Shown here: piece by piece, positions 9,893 through 22,195 of the stretch
How the letters are laid out: the number at the start of each line of letters is the position of its first letter
Numbering within the stretch: position 1 is the stretch's first letter
Source: Cerioporus squamosus
Taxonomy: Eukaryota > Basidiomycota > Agaricomycetes > Polyporales > Polyporaceae
NCBI GenBank assembly: GCA_022592435.1
Contig: JABYQS010000145.1
Location: 33,144 to 97,143, forward strand
DNA: 64,000 nt
Direction: 5' to 3'
Notes under the pieces: generated by a model
What the model was told of the DNA's origin: nothing
Database searches by the model: none
The model's input: only the letters and a program-made list of their open reading frames with translations
Program-made: the position numbers and the translations under genes

Positions 9893-12838
9893 CTACTGGT
9901 CTTCGAGGGGTAGACACTGTCTCATAAGTGAGCTGATGAGACCAAGCGTACGAGAAATGATGCTCACCTCGATTTGCACAAACGCAGGCTGCTGACCCTC
10001 GCCACGGCGCTTCTGTGTCAGCATCATGAACTGCATACTGAGCATACCCTGGTCGTCGATTCGCAGCGACGTCTTGTACGAAATCTGCAACGCGCGCATC
10101 GCCCGCGATATATGCGAGAACTTGTACCTGTCCACGTATAACGCTAGTCAGCCACGGCGCAGCTACTCCTACGAGAGAAGGCAGACGCACGTGTAGGATA
10201 TTGTCTGCGGACACTCGCACGTCTCAATCACTTCACGGTCGTTCGGGTAGTCCAGCTCGGTCGTCCCGAACTGTCCCACGGCGTGCAAACGGAGACATGG
10301 CGGGGCGTTGCGTACGGCGCGGTTTCCCGGAGGTGGCGGGTTGCAGACGATGGTGAGCTTCTCGGATGTGGAGTCGAGCTCGGACAATGCTTCACGTAGC
10401 CATGAGGACTGTGAGACAGAAAAATGAAAGGGTTAGCTCGGTAGGTGACTGAGACGCCTGATGAGGGCATACCTTCAGGATAATTCTCATGGCACTAAAC
10501 GGCAATCCCTCGGTCAACGAAGTGGGTTCCACAGGTACAGAAGACTGGGACGTACGCGCGATCATGGTCAAAGATCAGGTCAAGACGAGGCTCTGGGTCC
10601 CACGTCGTGATCTCGCAGATGGCGGTCGGCCCACCAGCCTCTTCTGTCCTGTACAAGCACGAACATCGATGCGATGAAACAAAGTTCAGCACCCTCGCGA
10701 CCCACGACCGCAGTTCGAAACCTTGACGTACACAAGCAACGTGAGCGGATGGCCTCGCCCTGCATACGACATGCGCATGCCCGTGGTGCCCTTTGCGGGG
10801 GCAAACCACTGGTCGAGGCGCGAATTGTCAGCCGCCGCATCCGCGCGGCCTTTGCCCTTATCTCTGCGCCCCCCGCCGATGCCCCCTCCGGCGTCGTCGT
10901 CGTCTCCATCTCCACCCTTCTTCTTTTTCTTCGATGAGGAGCCGGGCATCGCGCCGGCGGTGCCGAAGATGTTGAGGCAGTCCATGAGCGTGTTGAGTGG
11001 GATCTCGAACGCAGTATTCGTGTCTTCGCCTTCCTGGCGTTCCTGGTGGGACCGCTCCGAGTCCTGCGTCGGCGGATCTGCCTCTGGATTGTATATGAAC
11101 TCATCGAAGACGTGCTTGAAGACAAAAGCGGTTCCTGAATGAACGTAGGGGCGGTGGAATTAGTGAGATGTTCGGCGGGCAGACCGAGAACGATAATCCA
11201 ATGACACTTTAGGTTCCTTCGACTGCTGACGACGTGCTCGATGTGAAGTACTGTGGAGCGGAGGACAGCTGCAGCGAACCGTCGGCGGTATATATGAACC
11301 GTCCTCATCGCAACGAAATGGATGGTTCTCTGCTACCCCCGGCCGTTCGTAAGCCCGCGCACAACTGCGCGTGACGGCTCGATCGACAGTAGGGCGTCTC
11401 GTGGAGGGACTCTCAATCTCCAAAATGTACACGTCGCGAGGATGAGGACCATGCTCCAGCATGAGGAGAGACACTGGCCCTACGCGAGCGTGTGTTATTA
11501 TATGCGCTCCGTTCAGGAGAGTGGCTAACTGAGGGATCCATATCGCACGGAAGGACGACTGAAAGCAGGTAGGCCATCGTCAGCTAAGGTCGAGGATAGG
11601 CTCTGAGTTGATATGGCCAGATTGCTCCATCGGTAGTAGCGCATAGTCACGGCATCGTGACAATTTCCCGAAGTGGGACTCCGGGATGAAGAGGCACGAC
11701 CGGGCCTCCAAATATTGCGACTGGGAACAAGTAAGCGCTGCGGACATGCAGAGAGGACGACGCACGACTGACAGGTGCGAAAGGTTATGCCGTTTACCCA
11801 TGTCCCGGCGACCAGTTCAGACCAGCTGCCTACGGAGCCTGCCCTCGGTATTGGTTGCAAAAGCAGAGTCGTGTGAGAAGGCCGGCCACCCGATACAGTG
11901 GTATTTGTCGACGTTCGGTGAGTCATCGCAACATCTCCGCAATACTGAAATTCTGACTATAGATGCAGTACGCGATGCTGAGTGGCTCAGTGTATACCTC
12001 GCTCCGAGAGAGCTCGAGAGCTAGCAACGAACGATGCTGGCCACAGATGGCAACATACTGTAAGTCTGTTCTCACAGGAACGGTTCACAGCATCGTGATC
12101 AGAAGCGGGTCTGACGTAGTGCAGCTCCCTTCCGACCGGGTCTGGACGCACAGAGCGCGAGCTGACGGACGACAGGCAGTGCGTCAGCATGGGACGGAGC
12201 GCGGCTAGTTCGGCGTATGCGCGATCTGCGGCATGCCTCCTCTCCTACTGCGCACAACTGTGGTATAGATCCCAAGCCGGGCCGTCTGATATCACCACTG
12301 CTCGTGTCACAATAGACCCGATTGTCAACGCGAGATTCAGGGTGTATGTGCTCGCTATGGATATCGGGGGTGCAATCACGGAACCATCAACGAAGTAGTG
12401 GATAGCGTCTGTCGTGTGCGCCGACTTTGCGGTTAACCAGAACCGGTATGTGGGGAGGAAGAGCGGGGAACGCCTCTAGGCCGACGAGAAGCAGGGCAGT
12501 GGGCACGCCGGTCGCACGAGAACGCACAGAAGCAGAATCCGGTGTGATCTGCAGGGTGCTCACCTAAGAGAACTCTGGCCTCTTCGACGATGACGGTGAG
12601 GCCGTCGGGGGTGATTAGAACGCTTGCGCGCTATGGCGAAAGTCGCATCAGGATGGGCGGGGACGAGCGCGGGGATAACGGTTACGTTTGCGAAGTTGAC
12701 GCCTCGGAGAAGGGCCGCAAAGCACCTGAAGTCCGCGACGGACGCTGTGAGGACCTGGATGCGTGTGGTCAGCGATCTTCCGAATGAGGCTCTCTGTGCC
12801 GGAATGAGGAGACGCACTCTAGGCTGTTCGTCCGACAT
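9893..12838 (-). CDS. RAD1: DNA-damage checkpoint clamp subunit Rad1 (9-1-1 complex)
   Basis: PCNA-like subunit of the Rad9-Rad1-Hus1 clamp that signals DNA damage in the nucleus. Nine exons: 12838-12818, 12754-12686, 12630-12564, 11134-10732, 10648-10556, 10494-10473, 10408-10191, 10127-9968 and 9916-9893. All junctions are in phase, giving 358 residues. Family blocks appear in order: VLTASVADFRCFAALLRGV, ASVLITPDGLTVIVEEARVL, GTAFVFKHVFDEF, SSWLREALSELD, LDYPNDREVIE, KFSHISRAMRALQ, KTSLRIDDQGMLSMQFM and the end CLPLEDQ. A Lys/Gly/Asp-rich low-complexity insert lies in exon 4. Intron 3 (12563-11135) is 1,429 bp, far longer than its neighbours, yet its ends are canonical and the joined codon restores a conserved Gly. 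Divergent from HAT1. Confidence 0.92.
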
Positions 12839-13206
12839 GGCAAGCACTAGGTTCTGGGGTGCGACTGCCTCCGCGCGTGTGCCTGCTGTGCGATGTGCCT
12901 CGAAATGTGGGATATATGCGCGGTGTATTCCGTGCTGCGGTGTGCGTATATAGCAGTCCTGTGGCCGGCGGCGTACACAGTCAAGCTGGGTCCATGTGGA
13001 GGCGGCGAAGACCAGAACTGTGACCGCTGTGAGAGCCCAGAGTCAGAGACGCGTGCAAGGACGCGCAGGACCTCGACGCGCTCTATGCGGCAGTGTGACA
13101 GCCGGCACGTGTGACGTGACAGGCGAGATGGGGAATCTAGACCGGCCGAGGATATGGACGCGACTTCCCCCTCACGCCCGCCCGTCCCTCTCTCTCCTCA
13201 TCCACC
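12839..13206. promoter_or_regulatory. Divergent promoter region RAD1 / HAT1
   Basis: 368 bp between the starts of two chromatin/DNA-damage genes. A TATA-like string (tatatag) lies near 12947. Nothing else stands out. Confidence 0.45.
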
Positions 13207-15030
13207 ATGTCCTCCTCATCAGCCTGGACAGCAGACGCCAACGAAGCCCTCACACTCTCACTAGGTTTGTCCTCGTTGTCGTCGTCCCCCGCGTCGAGCT
13301 CACCACCGGCCAGTACGCGCCCCGGAGGATAAGGCCTCCCTGTGGTCGCGAGAAGTCTACGAGGGCTTCCACCCCACATTCACCTATCCAGTACGTTTAC
13401 CCTCGCCCTCTTCCACGTCTTCGACCGAACGCGCCTGCTTCAGATATTTGGCGAAGAGGAGAAGATATATGGCTACAAAGACCTCTCCGTGCAGGTACGC
13501 GTCCCGCGTCCGGCTCTCGCACACGCCGCTCATCACTCCGCAGCTCAAGTTCGCGTCCGGCTCGCTTGCACAATATCTCAACGTCCGCTACTCAGAACGG
13601 CTTCCATCCTCGTCCGCGGTAGACGAGATCGAACCCACCCTCTCCAAGTTCCTGCCACCAGGCTACTTGACCGACGAGCAGGAGTTCTTGAAGCGCGTCG
13701 AGCACGACGCCACCCATTTCAAACCATACGGCGAGAAGATATACTCGTATACACGCGCTGCGACTACCCTCCCGAAGGGCAAGAACGTCTCTATCCCCCA
13801 AGTACTCGGCCCAGATGACGAGGAAACTGTCGACTTCGAGGTCTACCATGTGAGTGCGCGCCCCTCAGACTGTCGCGTCGGGCCCAGACCGTTCGGGGCG
13901 CTGTCCTACTCTTATGCGACCTCAGAAAAACTCCGTGATGTGGCCGTGTGCTAGACGGCTTCCCGAACGCCCTTTCGAGTTCGGTCTTGACTAACCTCTC
14001 GCTTTCCAGTGCACTTGGAAGACACCGGGCTTCCGCGAATACCACCGACGAATGCAGCTGTTCGTCCTGCTGTACATCGAAGGCGGCTCCTACATCAGCG
14101 AAGACGAGGAGACATGGGAATTCGCCGTCCTTTACGAGAAACGTCGACGGCGTTCCTCGCCAGACGTCTTCACGTATCACTTTGTCGGCTATTCGACTCT
14201 ATACCCCTTCTACTGCTTCCCTGAACGCGTCCGGCTACGTATATCTCAATTCCTCATCCTCCCGCCTTACCAGCAGGACGGGCATGGCTCTGCCCTCTAC
14301 ACGGCCATCTACCAACACGTTCTCGCGCAACCGCGTATTGCCGAGCTCACAGTGGAGGACCCGGCAGAAGCGTTCGAGGATCTCCGAGACCGAAACGACC
14401 TGAAGATGCTGCTCGCAAACGAGAAGTTCATGCGCGAAGGTTTCGGGCCCGAAGCCATCTCGAGCAACGGTGGCAAAGTTGGCGGTGTAGGCAGCGGCCG
14501 CAAGGCGAGAGGCAAGGCCCGGACGATGCGCGCAGGCGCGGGCAAGATGGGCCCTCCGGCCGAGCGCTCCTGGCTCGAGAAGTGGCGGACAGACCTGAAG
14601 ATCGCTGGGGTGCGTATCTCGAGCCGTCGTTTGTGCATCCAGATGTGCTGACATGCGCCTCGTCTGCTCCGTGGTCCTGGTCCGGATTGGTCTGTGTCTG
14701 TGGTGTCCCTCGTTCGTCCCGGTTGTGGTGCATACGGGTGCTTACAGCGGCAGTTCCATCGACTGGTCGAGATGCTTATCCTCAAACACATGGACATCTC
14801 GGACGAGCGTGCGCAGCGCGCATACCGGTTACAAGTCAAAGAACGGTTGTATCGATTCAACTACGTGAGTGCTCGAGTGCTGATGCCTACGGGCATGCCG
14901 CTGACAGCGTGACCCATGCCTGCAGGAAATCCTCATGCAGCTCGATAAGCAGGAGCGCCAACAGAAGCTTGAGGAGACGTTCCAGGGCGTCGTTGCGGAT
15001 TACCGACGCATCCTCGGGCATGTCCATTAG
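13207..15030 (+). CDS. HAT1: Histone acetyltransferase type B catalytic subunit
   Basis: Acetylates newly made histone H4 using acetyl-CoA before deposition. Exons 13207-13264, 13314-13390, 13444-13494, 13544-13849, 14010-14609, 14748-14864 and 14926-15030, all in phase, giving 437 residues. The N-terminal domain shows EEEKIYGYKDLSVQ and FKPYGEKIYSYT. The GNAT core runs from LLYIEGGSYI through VGYSTLYPFYCFPERVRLRISQFLILPPYQ to the acetyl-CoA loop QQDGHGSAL (Q/RxxGxG/A type). It is followed by ELTVEDPAEAFEDLRDRNDL, a HAT1 signature. A Gly/Lys/Arg-rich stretch in exon 5 looks like a disordered insert. The C-terminal helices contain FHRLVEMLILKHMD. The first AG of the exon 6 acceptor (14747) keeps family residues RQF. 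Confidence 0.94.
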
Positions 15031-15648
15031 GTTGTCACGGTGGCCGCTTGTGCTTCTCGAACCCGGACGGCTTTCGCGTCGCGGTTGTAAACTAGGATGT
15101 TTCGGACGGCGCAACAGGGACTGTGTATGGTGGTTGTTGGCACTGACGTCTAAGTGTTTGCGTTGAAGCTTTGTTGTTTTCCCTCTTGCACTCATGCTCG
15201 TATCGGTAATAGTAGCTAGTATCTTTATGTAGCCCACGCACGTACTATCTCATCTGTCTGTGCAATCTGTGTGACTGCCATCGTCGAGGGGCCGTGTTAG
15301 CAGTGACCTGTATGGGCGCTCCTCAGACTCTGATGTTGTCCTCGTCCACTTCGCTGCACTGCACCCCGAGCTTGTCCACGGCGCACTCGGTGACCTCTCC
15401 TGCGTCCGCTATGCAGCTCATATTTCGAGCTGTTTGCGTTACTACGCCCGGGACGAAGTGCGGCCGCACGGCGCACACCGACGCTCCTCAGCCCGATTCA
15501 CAATGCCGCAGCGTACGCATCGACAACTTTGAGGTTCTAGACCCTCGCGGCCCACAAGTCGTGCGCGAATGAAAGCCTCTCGCGTCCGCCTGTGTTCGTA
15601 GAACGTCCGGCCATTGCCCCTGCTCTCCTCCGCTCCGCTTGCGCGCAA
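15031..15648. other. Intergenic region HAT1 / DUF6593 gene
   Basis: Mostly the HAT1 3' flank and the promoter of the DUF6593 gene. On the minus strand about 15312-15475 there is a short Cys-spaced frame ending MSCIADAGEVTECAVDKLG, which could be the last exon of a small secreted protein, but no start or upstream exon was found. Confidence 0.3.
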
Positions 15649-16373
15649 ATGCGTCTCTACCTGGTTCCGAACGACCCGGAGCGGACGACGCTCGTATCCA
15701 CAAACGGCGTCGCGCACTATCAGGTCACAACGACGAAGACGCACCGACTCGCACCCGCGGTCCTGCGCATCCGGCGCCCGGCCGAGACGGAGGACGACAG
15801 CTTCGTCGCGGACGTCGAGTGGAAGCGGTTCGGGGCGCATCCGACCGTGCGGACGAGCGTGCTGGATGGGATGATGCAGCAGCTGCAGGTGCGCGAGCTG
15901 CTGTACAAGCTCGGGAAGCACTTCACTCCGTGAGTACCCCCGTTCATGCCTCTTGGTCTGACGCATATGTGGGAGCGAAGGACGCGCTACTTCCTGGGCA
16001 ACGACGACGAGGAGTACAAGTGGAAGCCGGAGAAGGGCACCGGGCATGTCGTACGTCAGCCGTCTCTCAGATCTTACCCCTTGCCCGCGCCGCACGCTCA
16101 CTCAAAGTATGCGACATACAGCTCACGCAACTGAAGTCGGGCCAGAAGGTCGCACGGTTCACCCAGGAGCTGGTCAAAGAGGGCTTCTTCCGGGGCGAGC
16201 GCAAATGGTGCTTGCAGATCGAGCCGACGACGCTCGACATCGACATGATCGTGCTCACCTTCATCATCATGGAGAAGCGCCGACGGGACCGCGTTGCTGC
16301 GGAGTGCATGCGCAACGCAGACCACGACGAGGACCCCGTCGAGGGCGGATGCGAGGGCGGCATGGGCGGCTAG
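15649..16373 (+). CDS. DUF6593-family protein
   Basis: Function unknown; the family is abundant in Agaricomycetes and has a tubby/phospholipid-scramblase-like look, which is inference. Exons 15649-15929, 15981-16050 and 16122-16373 join in phase to 200 residues. The start MRLYLVPNDPERTTLVS is the typical family start. Other recognisable blocks are AVLRIRRPAETEDDSFVAD, LLYKLGKHFTP, YFLGNDDEEYKWKPEKG, RGERKWCLQIEP and the end IVLTFIIMEKRRRDR, followed by a short acidic/Gly tail. The upstream in-frame GTG extension (from 15592) was not used because the family starts at this ATG. Confidence 0.82.
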
Positions 16374-16918
16374 GCGTCCGCGTCGAACATCGTCATCGGG
16401 ATGGAGGTCCGCACGTCGCTGGTGGATGGGATTATCTGATGTCTCTGGGCTCTGTGGTTCTCGTTTCCTTGGGGTCTTGGGTGCTTACTTGCATTGTGTT
16501 CTGCGGGACTTGCTGCTGCTGTGCTGTTGTTTTTGGGAATGGACAGGCTTGTCTCATATTAGTCGGACGTATTGAAGGCCAGGAAGGTCGTGCACACGGT
16601 GACCGCGCCTTTTACTTTCCCTGCTTCTTGCACAAGCAACTGTCAGGTAAGCAAGAGTCCCGCCATCTGCGTTGCTGTGATCATAGAGGCTGACACGCAT
16701 GTCTCCGGCGTATCGCATGATAAGGCCCCATTGACCACGAACGAGTCAAACACTTCTGCTACCACACATGTCCACTTTCTTTCATGTCACTCGGACCAGT
16801 GGCCAAGATACGCCCGGGGCTGGACCTTCGCCGACTTGACTTCTCTGGCACGTCATATGGCGATTCGCGCGCAAGGCTTGAGGGATACATCGATACCATT
16901 CGACGCCACTCACCTTCG
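16374..16918. other. Intergenic region
   Basis: 3' flank of the DUF6593 gene; short frames only, no motif recognised. Confidence 0.35.
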
Positions 16919-17827
16919 AGGCCTACGCAACGCGACGTCCGTTCGCAAGCTGTTTGCTGTATCTCGTCTCCGGAAATGTCACCCTCGTCTGCCGCAGATG
17001 GCGTGAGGCCGCGTTGAACCGCCACTCGCGCATTTGAACACGGATCACTTTGGCGATATCCTGCAACTTGTCGGCATGATGGCCTCCCATACTGTGAGGC
17101 ACGTCATCAAGCTCAAGGTTTACCAGGCACGGGCGCGAACTGTTCTTCGCTCGAACAACTTGGGTGAGTACCTTGTACATGCTTATACTCTTGCACTTTC
17201 TCATCGCGTCAGGAAGCACGGGGATATAGCGGCTTGACGCTTCTCGAGCTGAGGGCTCCACGGATGCGGCTCGGTCATCGAGCTACGCTGAGATTCTTTA
17301 TTCGGGCCTCGTTCAACTTCATTGCCACCATTCCTCCCTCGGTGGCCTCGGAGACGACCCAATTCTTGTGCTCGGTGTTTCTTTCCAGAGCGAGGTCGAC
17401 GCGCTGCTATCACTTTCGTCGCAGACCTTTTCACTGGCCAAGCTGGAGACACTCGTGGTGTCAGGTATCGATGATGGGCGGCTCAATGCGTGGTGACACG
17501 TCTTCTGCTTCACGAAGAAGCTTGGCCTGTTGTGCTTGGTTGGCTTGGGATGGGAGAACACAGCTTGCACGCTCCAGGATCTCGAGACGCCGGGGCCCGT
17601 TGTCGGTCATATCTGCAGAGAGCTCGCCGCCATCGAGCTTGTAGACGTCTGTTCAGTGAGCTGTGGCTGGATGCGTACCTCCTCAATTGTGCGGAGGATC
17701 GAGAATCTTCTCGGTTCTCCGCTCAAGTGGCTGGACCTCCCGGAGGCAAGGGGCGTGCCGGACAGACTGGTGGCATCTCTGAAGAAGTTCAGGGATTGCC
17801 GTGTCGGTGAAGGATGTCTATTATTCG
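16919..17827 (+). pseudogene. Decayed F-box/LRR gene
   Basis: Fragments of one F-box-type protein lie in order but in changing frames. At 16919-17029 the frame reads LVSGNVTLVCRRWREAALNR, an F-box tail, and ends in TGA where such proteins usually carry Trp. At about 17281-17493 a 70-residue LRR-like stretch includes LAKLETLVVSGIDDGRL and ends in TGA. After that the frame switches between CLVGLGWENTACTLQDLETP, ELAAIELVDV, LFSELWLDAYLLNCAEDRE and LKWLDLPEARGVPDRLVASL. Each piece is protein-like, but no set of canonical introns I tried connects them. It sits just upstream of the FunK1 pair. A functional gene with unusual splicing is possible but unlikely. Confidence 0.5.
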
Positions 17828-18366
17828 TGTGGTACATATATCTCTTCTCCTGATCCCGTTCCCACATTTTTGCATCATGTTGGGAAGGTCCGTTCAAAGT
17901 GGCACTCCTTCGGCCTTCCGATGCTCCTGTTCGCAGCCAGAGATGGAACTCGTCTTGACACAAGGTATGGCTATCACAACTTGTACACCGTTTCTCGCAT
18001 TGACCTATCCAATCTCTAGGCGATGTAGACTTAGTGTGGACTTGCAGACTTTCGGTCGATATCATTGTTTGTCGGTGTATCGCCCTGTAGATACCACCTC
18101 CCGTCGGACCGTGGCCGGCGAGAGGCGTGTCCTCCAGACTCTCACGATGACTTGGTGAGTTCAGTCGAAAACGTGATACCCCGCCAGGAGGCAGTCCTGG
18201 GAACATGGCTATGATGAATGACGAACGGCAGGCGTCGAAGTCCCTCTCGTGAGAGCGTTCAACAAGGTTGCCTTCATCGCAATCGCATCGTCCCAGCTAG
18301 CCGTACCCGTGCAGCCCTCTCACACCAAAGCCGGCCCTAGTGCGCTGCGCACGCCCTCTACATCCA
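17828..18366. other. Intergenic region upstream of FunK1-A
   Basis: Presumed promoter and 5' flank of the first FunK1 gene. Short frames only. No clear core element. Confidence 0.3.
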
Positions 18367-21300
18367 ATGTCGCACACGGTACGGCTGTATCGGCATGGAA
18401 CACAAGATGGTACGCTGACTATCTGCTAGGTGTCTAGCAATTGGCGCACTGCCAGCACCCCCAGCACCCCTGCCAACCTCCCTATTGCCCAGACTCCCGC
18501 CGTCTTCACGGAGAACAGCGCGGGGATCTTTGGCCTGTTTGACAAGCGATCTCAGGCTCGCTATGTTAGGTTGGCGGACGAGGGGCGGCGGTTCATCCTC
18601 GGTCCTATGCCGCCGGATGTGTTCATCAAGCAATTCCTCGCCAACGGTCATACGTTAACAGGCATGCCTGACCCTGCAGGAGCGTTCTCTGCTCTTCCAC
18701 GTCCTAAGACGAAGGGGAGACGAGGAAAGGGAAAGGGAAAGGGAAACAAGGGGGAGGACGGGGACAGGGACGAGAACGCGAACTCCCAGCAGAACGACGC
18801 GCCAGATGTCCTCGACCCAGCTCAGAAGGATGAGAAGAAACTGGCGGAGAAAGACATATATGCCCCCCTCGTGAGTGCCCTGCAGTACTTGACGTACTCT
18901 GGATTGACACAGATCCTGCAAGCTGGAGGCTCTGAACGAGCGCAAAGCTGATCTCACGAACACTGGCCATCCCTCACGCTGTCCTGGCTTCGCATTCCGG
19001 GATACATCTGAGAGGGCCGACAAGTCCAATGGTACGGTGGGATCTATCAAGCCCGATGTATCTGTCTACGCAGACAAGCATCTGCATGCCCTGGATGCGG
19101 CTGACTCTCAAGACGCCGCCACGCACGTCGGTCTCATCGCGACGTTCATCGAAGTCAAACCGGAGATAGACTTCTTCAAGGATCCACCCTCGACTTCCAA
19201 CTCGTCCAAGAAGAGGCGCGCCTCTCGTGCACAGCACGTCTTCGTCCTCGACCACATTAAGAACGAGAAGGTTCTGGAGATCGCAACGAAAGCTCTTGGT
19301 CAGAACATCGCGTACGCTTCGGAGGTGTGCGCTAGGCAGTACCGTCAGTGCTGTTACTCCGTATCCCTTACCGGCTGCTATGCCCGACTCATCCGTTGGG
19401 ACCGCGCGAGGGCCGTCGTAACCGCGGCTTTTGATCTACACAAGCACCCGGAGTACCTCTGCCAGTTCTTCTGGTATTTCTCGCAGATGTCGGATGAGGA
19501 GCGAGGGTATGACCTGAGCTTCGGCGTCGCAACCAAGGAGGAGGAGGGACTGTTCCGAGACCCCATCCGGGCTCACGTCAGGTCTCAGCTCAGTATCCTG
19601 CCCCGCAGAGGTCTGCGTCGCACCCAGGGTCATGTCGTGGAGGATGACGGTGCTGTGAGCTACGACGAAGCTGTGGAAACCGAGCTCGCACTCCATTACA
19701 CACCGGGTGCTGTCTCGTGTATTACCCTAACGACTCCAGAACTCTCAACAGCGGAGCGACCGAGGAAGCTGCTGGTTTCGCAGCCCCTAATATCTCCGCT
19801 GACCATGTTCGGTCGCTGCACCCGCTCGTATTGGGCGGTCGACTGCACGTGGGACGCAGAGGCACGGAAGTTTGTCGGGCGCACAGTCTTCCTCAAGGAT
19901 ACGTGGCGTTACAATACTCGGGAGTTCGATCAGAAGGAAGGGGATGTATTGGATGCGCTCAATGATGCGGACGTACCCAACATACCTGCCGTCAACTTCC
20001 ACGAAGACATATGCTCGTTCGAGAGCGTGGTTGACGCCAACGGGGTGCAAGGTGAGCCGGGCATCCGTCTCACAGTTCGACTCGTTCATCAAATAAATCC
20101 CTACTAGTTTCTAGACCGGTACCGCAATCTACCAAGACTCAGAACTATTTCAATGCTGTTTGGAATTGCTGTAGAGACGGTGTCGTGATGCTGATGCATA
20201 CACACTATCGTTTGAGTTTATTGCTGGTGGGATACCCCCTCATCCGGTTGCAAGGCAGTCGGGAACTGCTTGAAGCCACATACGATGCCTTCCAAGGTGG
20301 GTCTTGCTTGCAATCTTGGAAAATATAGTAGCTGATATTGTGTCACACCTGGTGCCGTCGACAGCACTGCAAGCCGCAGAACGTCTTGACTACATCCATC
20401 GAGATGTCAGCCCAAGCAACATCATCCTTTGTCGAGAGTCCGGCGTCCCTGGAGAAGAATCCAGGAAAGGATACCTCTGCGACTGGGACTTGTCTCGTAA
20501 GCGCAGAGACTCCAAGCTGCTTGATGACTACGAAGTGTCGGTAAGCCACAGCTCTAAGTGTCGGGTATCGCGAGATCAGAGCTGACGGTCTGATGCCCAT
20601 TAGGCTACATGGCAATTTCAGTCTATTGATACCCTCGAGCGAAAGCCTTCCCAGGATCAGAGCCACACCATACAGCACGACATGGAGTCAATGCTCTACG
20701 TCGTCCTCTACTGTGCCTTGTTATATTTGCCACATCATGGTGGAGATTCCGCCAGCTGTTTCCACCGAATCTTCGACGAAACACATACTCGAGGTGGCCG
20801 GGTCGAGGGTGGAGATGGCAAGTCCAAGAACCGCAGCAGTCGGACGTACACCGCGGAGATAAAGTGGGAATGCGCTTCGATGACCGAATGGCTGAACACT
20901 GTGATGGACTATGACTCGTCCGGTGAGGGCTATCAGTGGACTCCCGACGTTCTCGACGACTTTTGGCGCACATTCTTGGAGAAAAATCGGTCTCGTCTGC
21001 GTAAAAACGATAGGTGCTTCAACGTTAAGTTGCTCCTGGGTCCGAGGGATGAGAAGAAGGTGAAGCAGCGTGCGTCTCGCGTCATCCGGGGTATGCCACT
21101 GCCTGCGCCGTATCCCTACGGCGCCACTGTCTGTGCTGGTGACGTCCGCAAGCGTGGCGACTCAGATGATGAAGATGATGCTGCAACTACAGGCCGACCT
21201 CCTCTGAAAGCCCGAAGAGTCACACTTACCTCTCCGTCATTCGCACCTCTGAGTACGGATCACCTGAACCTATCGACAGTAGAGACGCTACCCGCCTCAA

Positions 21301-21679
21301 TCCCTCCGACGACTGTGAGCGACTACGGGGACTCGGAAGCCAGTCATATCAGTATGCCGCCTGGTTCCAGTCAGTGAGTACCTCTCAATCGTTACCCGTG
21401 CCGCGCAGAGCTCATTGAGCTGTTGTTGCCGTTCCTTGCAGACCGCCCTTGACATTGGCAGAGTTTACTTTTCCCCTCCCAATTATCCCCGTAGCTTCCT
21501 CCTTTCCAATCCCGTCGTCGTTGTGGGACCGTACTTCTACAGCAACTCCGCTGGCGATACACGCTGGTGTACAACCGTCCGCCCCCAATCCATCACGCCA
21601 CCGTGTGGCTCACAATTGCCGTGCCGGCCGCGAACATGATGACTCTATTGCCTCCAGCGCAGGCCCATCACGGAAGTGA
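18367..21679 (+). CDS. FunK1 fungal-type protein kinase, copy A
   Basis: Putative Ser/Thr-like kinase of the Agaricomycete FunK1 family; substrate unknown. Exons 18367-18378, 18430-18870, 18923-20051, 20108-20296, 20365-20540, 20604-21373 and 21442-21679 all join in phase, about 984 residues. The first exon is only four codons (MSHT); the alternative GTG at 18430 is not a valid start. Kinase features are in exon 5: YIHRDVSPSNIIL (catalytic loop, Asp and Asn present) and YLCDWDLS in place of DFG. Exon 6 has HDMESMLYVVLYCALLYLPH, a family block after the activation segment. Exon 2 has a Lys/Gly-rich low-complexity run; the tail is Ser/Pro-rich. It shares five intron positions with copy B, 0.5 kb downstream. 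Confidence 0.85.
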
Positions 21680-22195
21680 CCCATGCGAGAGGTATGTGAT
21701 ACTGTTGTGTATCGTGATCTACTCAGCTCAGAAGTTCTAAAGCATGAACCCTTCCGACGAACCCACGGCCAGGTTCCCCGCGGCCTACTTCGGTACTGGG
21801 ACTGTACCACTAGTCATTCGCACAAACACGCCCTCCAATACTATTGATTCTCTCGGGGGAGTGGTTGGTGAATCCATCTGAACTGGGTTCAACCGCGGTT
21901 GGCCAACAATTACTTCGTCTTGGCCTGAGTCCAACCTTTGGCAATCTACTGTGTTGTCGATAAGTTATGAATCTCGCGGCTTTCGTGAAGCTCGTATACC
22001 TATCAGTTATCCTCTTGCTGGCTGTCCGTGCGTACATAGTTGCATCCGACTTCACAGTGACTGCAGTAGAGTGCTAGCTATTATGCCCGGCCACCGGCCC
22101 AAACGGACCGGAGTGCCGAGCCAGCTCACACGAGCGCTCTTTGGTCACGACATGCATGTTGTTCTCGAGCCACCAGCACCATCGTAACCGCAGCC
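21680..22195. other. Intergenic region between FunK1 copies
   Basis: About 0.5 kb in tandem orientation, expected to hold the terminator of copy A and the promoter of copy B. No coding signal recognised. Confidence 0.35.

Noticed and set aside
10580..11308. 242-residue minus-strand ORF
   Set aside because: Wrong frame across RAD1 exon 4; the true frame carries Rad1 motifs.
18249..18437. Upstream ORF as FunK1-A N-terminus
   Set aside because: Starts at GTG and needs no splice; the short ATG exon 18367-18378 joins in phase to 18430 with a good branch site.
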